64,000 nt of DNA. It comes from Amorphochlora amoebiformis. Lineage: Eukaryota > Cercozoa > Chlorarachniophyceae. Where the stretch lies: NCBI GenBank assembly GCA_054601695.1, contig BAAHQB010000127.1:186001-250000 (forward strand). Reading direction: 5' to 3'. Below, piece by piece: positions 1 through 64,000 of this stretch. Below the pieces are notes generated by a model, which saw only the letters and a program-made list of their open reading frames with translations, did no database searches and was not told the origin of the DNA. Made by a program: the position numbers and the translations under genes. Position 1 is the stretch's first letter, and each line of letters begins with the position of its first letter.

Positions 1-8329
<8,329 letters not shown>

Positions 8330-8846
8330 GAGAGAGTCGATTGGAGCCGGTTGGTCTGTCGAGATTTTGAGAGATCCAAAAGGAGAGATCCGATGATATC
8401 CGAGAGATCGGTGGAGATCCACAAGACTGAATCTGCAAAATCCCCGGTTTTTACCCCTAGAATCCCGACGAATCCCCGACTCTAGGTTAGACGACTCACG
8501 TTCCCGCACAACCGGGCTTCGAGACACCTCCGTAGATATATCTGGGGCTATTCTTGAGGTATTGTTCTGAAAGCTGTGTATATTCTAGTGCCAAATGCCA
8601 AATATCCGAAAAAATCAGGAGTCTTCTCTGATTCATTCGGTTTTTTTGCAAAAGTCATCGTTTGAGAGGCCGGAGGGAGGAGGAGAAGAGAGGAGAGAGA
8701 CAGACAGACAGAGAGAGAAGTCGAGAGAGAGAGAATCGTATAAAGAGATAGAGAGTGAGTGAGAAGAGAGTGGGCAAAAGAGACAGAGTTCTTTTGAAAA
8801 ATACACGTGCACTATATATCATTCCCTTCCTGCCCTTCCCACGACC
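8330..8846. promoter_or_regulatory. divergent intergenic region, probable bidirectional promoter
   Basis: Lies between the ATG of the minus-strand IleRS gene and the ATG of the plus-strand EEP gene. It has little TA microsatellite, unlike almost everywhere else. It holds repeated GAGATCC-type words near 8365-8420 and a GA-rich tract at about 8660-8790. No TATA box or other defined element can be assigned with confidence. The open frame that continues upstream of 8329 lacks an ATG. Confidence 0.5.
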
Positions 8847-26007
<17,161 letters not shown>

Positions 26008-26507
26008 ATCCCTGAAATCTCCAAAATCCGAGAAATCGCCAATCCAGTAGCCTAAATAGATATCGTTTTCTAAACTTTACTTTGGCAACGCGCAGTGAAT
26101 GGATTTATAACTGCATTGCATGTACCACGATTGCAATCTATAGATCTAGATGAAGTATAGTCAAGATATACAATTGCACCCTCACATGAATAATGAATGC
26201 CAAGTTATCGTACGTGACTGCTTTAGATGATGCGATTATCGGATTATCACGAACATGATACAGATTTTGGACTATGGTTAGTGTAGTATTATACAATAAT
26301 TACACAGTATCTATAGACCGTTTGCGCATTACCAAACTACTAGAACTAACTAGCTAAGTCACTATCATGGAGCTAATTGAAATTCATATGAATAGATTGC
26401 GATTAATCTAGCCCGCAACTTGTTGAAGTTGCCATATGATATAGCCAATCTTGTACACTCTAAGCTAGTTTATACTCCACCCATATTTCAGCCTCTCGTC
26501 TAATACC

Positions 26508-26580
26508 ACGAGTACCACGAGAACCACAATAGTTACCACGAGTACCACAAGTACCACAAAAGTTACCACGAGTACTAAAT
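26508..26580 (+). repeat. 9-bp minisatellite (TACCACGAG)n
   Basis: About eight degenerate units of TACCACGAG/TACCACAAG/TTACCACAA. The minus-strand frame of Val/Leu repeats over it is an artefact. Confidence 0.85.
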
Positions 26581-27381
26581 GACGTAGTTGTACATAAGAT
26601 CGCGATATATATATCGAGTAGATACGTAGCCTATAGCTCTTCCAGCTTTTCATGAGCCTTCTTGCATATGTCATAATTCATCATTCCTCGCACAACAGCT
26701 TAGTCTCTACTTGGTTTCTATTCCGAATCGGCTAGGAATTTTTTTTTAAAAGAGGTGCGAAATTGTATTGTATCGACATGACATTGCCATGGATAGACAT
26801 ATCATCTTGTATGCAGTGTACACCCATTAGAGCTTGGAAAACAGCTCTCTGACAACACTAATGGCGCCATTTGACGTCGTGTCCGCCTTCGACATGCGGC
26901 TCGAGAAACCCTCGGAAAGATACACTATCTGCAGTCCATCTTACCCCATAGCCTAGAGTAGAAATATATCATGATATTGGTGTGTGTATGCATCGTGTAT
27001 ATTCGGGTTTTAATTGTGTGTACGTGTATCATTAGGTATGTGCATGTGGGGAGAATAGAAGTGTGTGAAAGTTAAGTTAATATTTATGTATTTATGTACA
27101 TGTTTGAATATTTGTATGTTTGAATATTTGTATGTGCATATATGCATATATATGTATATATATATATATATATGTGATATATATATGTATATATATTTCG
27201 TACATACTTATATTTGTATGCCTGTGATGTTTATCTAAAGATATACATAGAGATACATGTGTATATACCTATATATATATATATATATATATATTTGCGT
27301 ATATAAATCAGAAAGATTCCTAAGCATGTCTTATATTTATGTATGTACATACATATGTATATGTACATATATATATATATA

Positions 27382-27422
<41 letters not shown>

Positions 27423-27457
27423 AATATAATTGTATGAGAGTAAATATATATATATCT

Positions 27458-27496
<39 letters not shown>

Positions 27497-27644
27497 ACCA
27501 AGTGAATTTCTTATCTCAAGAAAGGTTCCCTCACATGTCTTGTGGATATTAAGCCATATCGCCTAATTTACACCAAATACATATGTCTACATAGATATAT
27601 GTACGTATATGTGCATTAATATGCTGAAGCGTTATGCTTGATCA

Positions 27645-27990
27645 TGGATACCGTTAGGTCATTTCAGCTAATCTTCCACGAATCCCAAACTCACTGCTCG
27701 GTATTATAGCCCCTGCCGTTAGGTAATTTCAACTAATCTCCACGAATCTCCAAATCTCGTGACTGCTCGGGATTACAGCCCGTGCCGTTAGGTAATTCAA
27801 CTAATCTCCCACGAATCTCCAAACTCACTTGACTGCTCGGGATTACAGCCCGTGTTCGGGATTACAGCCTGTGTTCGGGATTACAGCCCGTGTTCGGGAT
27901 TACAGCCCGTGCCGTTAGGTAATTTCAACTAATCTCCCACGAATCTCCAAACTCACTTGACTGCTCGGCATTACAGCCCGTGCCACAAGC
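27645..27990 (+). repeat. tandem repeat, unit about 70 bp, with a nested 19-bp repeat
   Basis: The unit contains GCCGTTAGGTAATTTCAACT, CACGAATCTCCAAACTCA and CTCGGGATTACAGCCCGT. About four units, and within one of them GTTCGGGATTACAGCC(C/T)GT is repeated three or four times (27840-27910). Confidence 0.9.
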
Positions 27991-28096
27991 AATAGAATAA
28001 CAGGATAATTAGTTTGAATATTTTGATAGTCTGCGATGATATATATATATATATGTATGATATATATATATATATGTATGTATGTATATATATATT

Positions 28097-28131
<35 letters not shown>

Positions 28132-28185
28132 TCATATAATACATTCATATATAAATATGTTTATATATACATATATATATACATG

Positions 28186-28237
<52 letters not shown>

Positions 28238-28296
28238 TATAATACATACATATATATATATATATATGTTTATATATACATATATATATATACATG

Positions 28297-28350
<54 letters not shown>

Positions 28351-28363
28351 TTGTATACATTAC

Positions 28364-28422
28364 ATCAGTAAGAACTCTCTTCAAAGCATCGAAAGCCTTA
28401 GCATTCTTTTGGGCCTCTGAAC
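28364..28422 (-). CDS. candidate exon, unidentified minus-strand gene
   Basis: Minus strand encodes [19 protein letters not shown] between CGAAG and GTAATG, with a possible second acceptor six bases in. The acceptor directly follows TTAGGG repeats. Product not recognised. Confidence 0.55.
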
Positions 28423-28530
28423 CTTCGGTTAGGGTTAGGGTTATGGTTAGGGTTAGGGTTAAGGTCAGGGTTAGGGTTAGGGTTAGGGTTAGGGTTAGGG
28501 TTAGGGTTAGAGTTAGGGTTAGCTAACGAC
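28423..28530 (+). repeat. telomere-like (TTAGGG)n array
   Basis: About 17 TTAGGG units with a few variants, next to the candidate exon at 28364-28422. Confidence 0.93.
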
Positions 28531-28539
28531 ATACTAGTA

Positions 28540-29105
28540 GTTTAGGGTTAGATTAGATTTAGGGTTGACTAGGCTTAGGGTTACCGTTAGGCTAGATTTG
28601 GGTGAAATTATGGTTATCCTAACCCTAACCTATACTCTAAAACTATTGTAATTAGGGTTAAGTTAGATTTGGGTGAAATTATGGTTATCCTAACCCTAAC
28701 CCATCCTCTAAGAGTATAGTCATTTGGGTTAGGTTAGATTTAGGTGAAATTATGGTCACCCTAACCCTAATCCATACTCTAAGAGTATTGTAGTTAGGGT
28801 TAGGTTAGATTTAGGTGAAAGTTAGGGTTATTCTAACCCTAAGTCCCTAACCCATACTCTAATAGTATTGTAATTAAGGTTAGGTTAGATTTAGGTGAAA
28901 TTATGGTTAACCTAACCCTAACCCATACTCTAAGAGTATTGTAGTTAGGGTTAGGTTAAGTTTAGGTGAAATTATGGTTATCCTAACCCTAACCAATACT
29001 CTAAGAGTATTGTAGTTAGGGTTAGGTTAGATTTAGGTGAAATTATGGTTATCCTAACCCTAACCCATATATTCTAAGAGTATTGCAGTTAGGATTAGAT
29101 TAGTG
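28540..29105 (+). repeat. satellite of about 72-bp units made of opposed telomere words and a palindrome
   Basis: About eight units. Each has GGTTAGATTTAGGTGAAATT, TATGGTTATCCTAACCCTAA and CCATACTCTAAGAGTATTG, so TTAGGG and CCCTAA face each other around ATACTCT-A-AGAGTAT, a perfect 7-bp inverted repeat. Confidence 0.92.
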
Positions 29106-29461
29106 GATTACCTTTAATAACACCCCAAAAACCCTTACTGCACCCTATTGTTAAATATATATATATATATATATATTGACATACATATATGTGTGTGTAT
29201 ATATATATATGTATAAATATATATATATATATATATGTGTATATGTATATATATATGTAACTATATTATATCTATATATGTATATATAAGATATATGTGT
29301 ACATTTATAATATATATCTCAATTATTAATATATGTAATATATATATATACATATATTATGTACACACTCATATATATATATATATATATACGTACACGT
29401 ATTTATGTATCTGTAAATTCATATATTATATATATATATATATGTGTATACATTTACTTAC

Positions 29462-29483
29462 ATGCAATTCGCTCTTAGTCTTT
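29462..29483 (-). CDS. possible micro-exon
   Basis: Minus strand GAG, then AAAGACTAAGAGCGAATTGC and AT, then GTAAGT; reads KTKSELH. The consensus donor is its main support; the phase does not fit the neighbouring candidates. Confidence 0.3.
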
Positions 29484-29490
29484 CTCAAAC

Positions 29491-30025
29491 CCTAACCCTA
29501 ACCCTAGCCCTGACCCTAACCCTAACCCTAACCCTAACCCTAGCGTTATACTATGCGCATGTTTGGTCCACGCCCGAGCCCCAGTGGTTAAAATAGAGCC
29601 CGATTTCTGTTAGGGTTAGGGTTAGGGTTAGGGTTAGGGTTAAGATTAGGGTTAGGATAGGGTTAGGATTCCCATAAGTTTAGGTTGGGGTTAGGGTTAG
29701 GGTTAGGGTTAGGGCTAGGGTGAGGTTAGGGTTAGGGTTAGGGTTAGTGCTGGGATTTGGGTTAGCACTAAGGTTAGGGTTGAGATGGCTTAGGATTTGG
29801 AACCCCTAACCCTAACCCTAACCCTAACCCTAAACCTAACCCCAACCCTAACCCTGACACCCAGCATAACCCTAACCCTAAATGCTAACTCTAACCCTAA
29901 CCCCTAACCCTAAGGTTAGTGTCACGGCTAGGGTTAGGGTTAGGTGGGTTAGGGTTAGGGCTCGGGTTAATTAGGGTTAGGGTTAGGGTTAGCATTTAGG
30001 GTTAGGGTTAGGGTTAGGGTTAGGG

Positions 30026-30034
<9 letters not shown>
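29491..30034. repeat. telomere-like arrays with repeated orientation switches
   Basis: CCCTAA at about 29491-29543, TTAGGG at about 29609-29790, CCCTAA at about 29806-29912, then TTAGGG at about 29915-30032. Four blocks in alternating orientation within 550 bp. Confidence 0.93.
29552..29606 (-). CDS. candidate exon
   Basis: Minus strand encodes IGLYFNHWGSGVDQTCA between ACAG and GTATAA, in a unique island between two telomere-like arrays of opposite orientation. Not recognised; its link to other exons is not established. Confidence 0.4.
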
Positions 30035-38056
<8,022 letters not shown>

Positions 38057-38133
38057 ACCGGTTACCGCAATATTCTCAGAACATTCTCGGAATATTCTAG
38101 GAATTCTCCAAGAATACATTTTCTCAGAATCAG

Positions 38134-38330
38134 GGCTAGAGTTAGGATTAGAGTAGGGATAGGTTAAGATTATGGGGTTAGGGTTAGGGTTAGGGTTAGG
38201 GTTAGGGTTAGGGTAGGGTTAGGGTTCGGGCTAGAGTTAGCGTTAGGATCAGATTATTCAGCACGTCTTAGTCCGAGGACCAGTGACTCGGTTAGGGTTA
38301 GGGTTTGGGTTAGGATTGGATTAGGTTGAT
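38134..38330 (+). repeat. telomere-like (TTAGGG)n array with one 46-bp element
   Basis: TTAGGG units with the element at 38246-38291. Confidence 0.92.
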
Positions 38331-38379
38331 TTTGTGTGTATTTTCCAGACAATTGATGAGGAATCTCGAAGGTCATAAA

Positions 38380-39012
38380 ACTAACCCCAACCCTAACCCC
38401 AACCCTAACCGAGTCAATGGTCCTAGGACTAAGACATGCTGAATAATCTGATCCTAACGCTAACTCTAGCCCTAACCCTAACCCTAACCCTAACCCTAAC
38501 CTGTGGAGGAGTCAATGGTCCTAGGACTAAGGCATGCTGAATAATCTGATTCTAACCCTAACCCTAAACCTAACCCTAACCCTAACCCTAACCCTAACCC
38601 TAACCCTAACCCTAACCCTAACCCTAACCCTAACCCTAACCTGTGGAAGAGTCAATGGTCCTAGGACTAACACATGCTGAATAATATGATCCTAACCCTA
38701 ACCCTAACCCTAACCCTAACCCTAACACTAACCCTAACCTGTGGGGGAGTAAATGGTCCTAGGACTAAGACATGCTGAATAATCTGATCCTAACCCTAAC
38801 CCTAACCCTAACCCTAACCCTAACCCTTTAATCCTACACCTTAGCCTAACTATCTATCTCTCACTCAAATCCCTACCCTTAACCCCCAACCATACCCAAA
38901 CCTTACTACCAGGAAACTCTGATATTCTAACCCTAACCCTAACCCTAACCCTAACCCTAACCCTAACCCTAACCCTAACCCTAACCCTAACCCTAACTCT
39001 AATCCTAACCCA
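38380..39012 (+). repeat. telomere-like (CCCTAA)n array with four 46-bp elements
   Basis: Elements at about 38409-38454, 38509-38552, 38649-38692 and 38748-38790 alternate with 5-20 CCCTAA units. Three of them are preceded by a shared CTGTGG(A/G)(G/A)GA. Confidence 0.95.
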
Positions 39013-39041
39013 CTGTTAACTAAAGGTCTCTTCCGAAGCAT

Positions 39042-51292
<12,251 letters not shown>

Positions 51293-51320
51293 TGCTTAAT
51301 ATACTTATAATATATACAAG

Positions 51321-51361
<41 letters not shown>

Positions 51362-51411
51362 CATATATTATATATATACATATAATATATATTATATATA
51401 TATATATATAA

Positions 51412-51448
<37 letters not shown>

Positions 51449-51494
51449 CATATCTAAATGTTTATGCATTATATTTGATAAAATCGACAATATG

Positions 51495-51539
<45 letters not shown>

Positions 51540-51664
51540 TATGCATGTATGTATATATATATATATATATATATATGTATTCAGTTGAATATGTAGTTAT
51601 ACTACGAGTGCGAATATGTATGGACAGACATAAATACTGACATAATTCATAAAAGCATATAAAT

Positions 51665-51705
<41 letters not shown>

Positions 51706-51738
51706 TAAATTTGTATACATATATATGTATATGTCCGC

Positions 51739-51859
<121 letters not shown>

Positions 51860-51898
51860 ACATATATATATATATATTATCAATATACATATAATATA

Positions 51899-51944
<46 letters not shown>

Positions 51945-52094
51945 CATATATGTACATACACATGTTTTAGTGTACAATATATGTATATATTTACATATGT
52001 ATGTATAAATATACCTATTGATGTCGGATATACATATTTATATATTTACAATATGTATATATATATATATTTATATGATAACATCACCTGAACC

Positions 52095-52779
52095 CTTAAC
52101 ACTAACACTTACCGTATCTAACATTACCTAACCCTAACCCTAACCCTAACCCTAACCCTAACCCTAACCCTAACCCTATCCCTAACGCTAACCCTAACCC
52201 TAAATATTCTAGCCCTAATACTCACCCCTAACCTACGACTTACTCTTATCCTGAGTACCCCTCTAAACCCCTCCTAAACCTAACTCTAATCTAATTTAAA
52301 ACCTAATCCCAACCTATCCTAACCCTAACCCTAATCCTAACCCTAACCCTAACCCTAACCCTAACCCTAACCCTAATGCTAACGCTAATCCTAACGCTAT
52401 CCATATCCCTAGTCTAACCCTAACCCAATCCCTAACCCTAATCCTAACCCTAATCCAAACCTATCCCTAACCCTAACCCTAACCCTAACCTTCATCCTAA
52501 CCCTAATCCTAACCCTAACCCTAATCCTAACCCTAACCCCTAACCTTAATCCTAACCCAAACCCTAATCTAACCCTAACCCTAACCCTAACTGAGTCAAT
52601 GGTCCTCGGACTAAGACACGCTGAATAATCTGATCCTAACCCTAACCCTAACCCTAACCCTAACCCTAACCCTAACCCTAACCCTAACCCTAACCCTCTG
52701 ATTCTAACCCTAACCCTGACTCCTAACTAAACCTGGCCCCAACCTAACCCTAACTTTAATCCTAACCCTAACCCTAACC

Positions 52780-52780
<1 letters not shown>
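52095..52780 (+). repeat. long degenerate (CCCTAA)n array with one 46-bp element
   Basis: Almost 700 bp of CCCTAA with many variants; element at 52591-52636. Flanked by (TA)n; intergenic between two plus-strand genes. Confidence 0.95.
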
Positions 52781-52811
<31 letters not shown>

Positions 52812-52935
52812 GTGTGTGTATACATATATAAATATATACATATACATACATATATATATATATATGTACAATACATATATATATATATATACATATGTAT
52901 ATATGTATATGTATGTATTCTATGCATATTTGACA

Positions 52936-52994
<59 letters not shown>

Positions 52995-53122
52995 ATACAT
53001 GCATATATGTATATAAATATGTACAATGTTATTATTACTATATATATGTATATATTTATATATATATATATATATAATATATATGTATGTTTTTATGTGT
53101 ATTTATGATTACATACACGTAC

Positions 53123-53155
<33 letters not shown>

Positions 53156-53193
53156 ATTTATATATATATATATATATATGTATATACATATCT

Positions 53194-53224
<31 letters not shown>

Positions 53225-53231
53225 TGAATAG

Positions 53232-55971
<2,740 letters not shown>

Positions 55972-56058
55972 ACCTCTAATAGTCATGTTGTAGTCTGATA
56001 TATGCCGCATTGTTAAGAATTTCGTAAATTACAGAATGTTGTACTATGGCCGACTACG

Positions 56059-56098
<40 letters not shown>

Positions 56099-56397
56099 TT
56101 ATATTTTATATTTATATTTATATATTTATTGTATAGTATGTATATATTATAAAAACACATGCGCGGCATTATTATAATTACTAGATTATTATTATTATTA
56201 CATACATGCCCTATGATATGCGCTAGATTCAATAATATACTACTTATATTATCGATATTAGCTATAGTGTCAATGACAATAAATATTATATATCATACAT
56301 TGGGGCGCTAGTATCATGACTACAAGTATATGTTTCTACCAATGATTATATAGATTATTATGGTATATATATATTATTATACCGTATATATACCGTG

Positions 56398-56441
<44 letters not shown>

Positions 56442-56449
56442 TAGTCACT

Positions 56450-56505
<56 letters not shown>

Positions 56506-56843
56506 AATATTATACTATGATATAATATTAATAATTATATATACGTACTAGTATATATGTATTTTATATGCATAATATTATACTATGATATAATATTAAT
56601 AATTATATATACTAGTATATATGTATTTTATATGCCACGGTATACTGAGATGGTATGTGTGTGTGTATATAATGAAATGTAATATATAATACTCATATAT
56701 ACACTAGTTACAGTGTAATATATACTGTATTGTTCTCTATCTCTCCTCTCTCTATCTCTCCTCTCTCGCTCTCTCCTCTCTCGCTCTCTCCTCTCTCGCT
56801 CTCCCTCTCTCTCTCTCTCTATCTCTCCTCTCTCCCTCTCTCT

Positions 56844-56885
<42 letters not shown>

Positions 56886-56988
56886 CCCTCTCTATCTCTC
56901 TCCCCTCTCTCCTTTCTCTCTTCTCTCTTTCTCTCTCACTCTTTCACGCTCTCTCTCTCTCCTCTCCCTCTCTATTTCTCTGGTCTCT

Positions 56989-57030
<42 letters not shown>

Positions 57031-57116
57031 CCCTCTCTCTCTCTATATCTCTCCTCTCTCTATCTCTCCTCTCTATACCTCTCCTCTTTCTATCTCTCCT
57101 CTCTCTATCTCTCCTC

Positions 57117-57148
<32 letters not shown>

Positions 57149-57284
57149 CTCTCTCCCCTCTCTCTCTCGTTATCTCTCTCCCCTCTCTCTCTCGTTATCT
57201 CTCTCCCCTCTCTCTCTATCTCCCCTCTCTCTCTTGCTCTCTCTCTTGCTCTCTCTCTTGCTCTCTCTCTTGCTCTCTCTCTTG

Positions 57285-57320
<36 letters not shown>

Positions 57321-57601
57321 GTCACCTCCCCTATCCATCCATCCAAAAAGGTGGTCAAACCCATCATTTTATTAAATTCCATCACTTTTTAATTCTTCGC
57401 CTAAATGTCACACCTACTCACGCAATATGTCACGCATTACCTCACGACTGATATCTGTGACATACTGCTAAGTCACGATATCACGTACACGTGTCCATCT
57501 TTTGGTCCCGAGCCCAAAACTCGACGCTTTGGGGGCACTGAACCCACTTATTGTGTTCCCGCGGAATCCAGTGTTTCCGAAAGTTGTGGATCCCACCCCC
57601 C
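55972..57601. other. intergenic region upstream of the lycopene cyclase gene
   Basis: AT-rich unique DNA to about 56720, with a 63-bp tandem duplication (about 56512-56574 and 56575-56633) containing TATGATATAATATTAATAAT. Then (CT)n to about 57325, and a unique 57330-57601 stretch that is the probable promoter/5' leader. No gene seen. Confidence 0.6.
56733..57325 (+). repeat. (CT)n-rich tract with TCTCTCTTGCTC and TTATCTCTCTCCCC units
   Basis: About 590 bp of pyrimidine repeat. Ser/Leu frames are translated repeat. Confidence 0.92.
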
Positions 57602-63757
<6,156 letters not shown>

Positions 63758-63848
63758 GTATAAATATATATGTATATATATATATATATATATAATATAT
63801 GTATATATAATATAATATATATATATATGTATGTATGTATATATATAT

Positions 63849-63887
<39 letters not shown>

Positions 63888-63905
63888 ATATATTATATAC
63901 ATATA

Positions 63906-63956
<51 letters not shown>

Positions 63957-63958
<2 letters not shown>

Positions 63959-64000
63959 CGGCGTACGGAATTGAAGTTGATATGGATGAAACCGAACATC
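63957..64000 (+). pseudogene. partial copy of lycopene cyclase exon 9 (3' part), cut by window end
   Basis: ACGGCGTACGGAATTGAAGT then TGATATGGATGAAACCGAAC matches exon 9 from its 15th base or so with one synonymous change; no acceptor before it. Confidence 0.9.

Larger units (their letters stand above)
26008..28363. other. intergenic region, largely unique sequence
   Basis: 26008-26960 is the longest non-repetitive stretch in the window. I found no convincing exon in it. A minisatellite lies at 26508-26580 and a tandem repeat at 27645-27990. 27120-27500 and 28038-28350 are TA-rich. Confidence 0.6.

Noticed and set aside
38380-39012. A true chromosome end
   Set aside because: Arrays occur at more than fifteen places, in both orientations, inside genes, and are degenerate; the window continues on both sides.
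52095-52780. Coding function for the Pro/Asn-rich frames of the long CCCTAA array
   Set aside because: No splice sites or phase partners; this is intergenic between a terminal exon (51292) and the next gene.

Overview
Overall character. This is nuclear DNA from an intron-rich eukaryote, most likely a photosynthetic protist. Two genes recognised by protein motifs are a bacterial/organellar-type isoleucyl-tRNA synthetase and a lycopene cyclase. Both begin with a short hydrophobic signal-like segment followed by a basic, Ser/Ala/Arg-rich stretch. That is the layout of a bipartite presequence for a complex (secondary) plastid, so I infer an alga with a secondary plastid. I cannot name the lineage. 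Neither presequence shows the Phe after the signal peptide that is typical of diatoms and other heterokonts. Interstitial TTAGGG repeats are abundant.

How coding sequence is packed. About 4.8 kb of the 64 kb (7-8%) can be assigned to coding exons, most of them 20-100 nt. They sit as islands in introns made of (TA)n, (CG)n, (GT)n, (GA/CT)n and (TTAGGG)n. I found exons by reading each non-repetitive island for an open frame bounded by AG and GT, then checking that splice phases agree between neighbours. Almost all long ORFs are translated repeats ([24 protein letters not shown]) and are not genes.

Layout. (1) 766-8329, minus: 5' third of a plastid-targeted isoleucyl-tRNA synthetase, 12 exons seen, running off the left edge. 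(2) 8330-8846: divergent intergenic region, probable shared promoter. (3) 8847-26007, plus: a complete 22-exon gene for a 380-residue endonuclease/exonuclease/phosphatase (EEP) fold protein with all expected catalytic motifs. (4) 26008-28363: mostly unique intergenic DNA with two minisatellites. (5) about 28.4-38.1 kb, minus: exons of one or two unrecognised genes, including a Ser/Thr/Val-rich repeat exon; a small two-exon membrane-protein candidate lies on the plus strand inside one intron. (6) 39042-51292, plus: a complete gene of about 255 residues, family not recognised, with consistent splice phases. (7) 53232-55971, plus: 3' end of another gene whose last exon is partly duplicated four times. 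(8) 57602 to the right edge, plus: 5' two thirds of a lycopene cyclase.

Main observation. At least a dozen exons are accompanied by extra, truncated copies of themselves, separated by (TA)n. Copies upstream of an exon are its 5' part with the acceptor; copies downstream are its 3' part with the donor. That is what repeated tandem duplication with one breakpoint in the exon and one in the neighbouring TA intron would leave. A second theme is TTAGGG repeats that start at, or make up, splice sites, and a dispersed element of about 46 bp found 14 times, nearly always inside those arrays.
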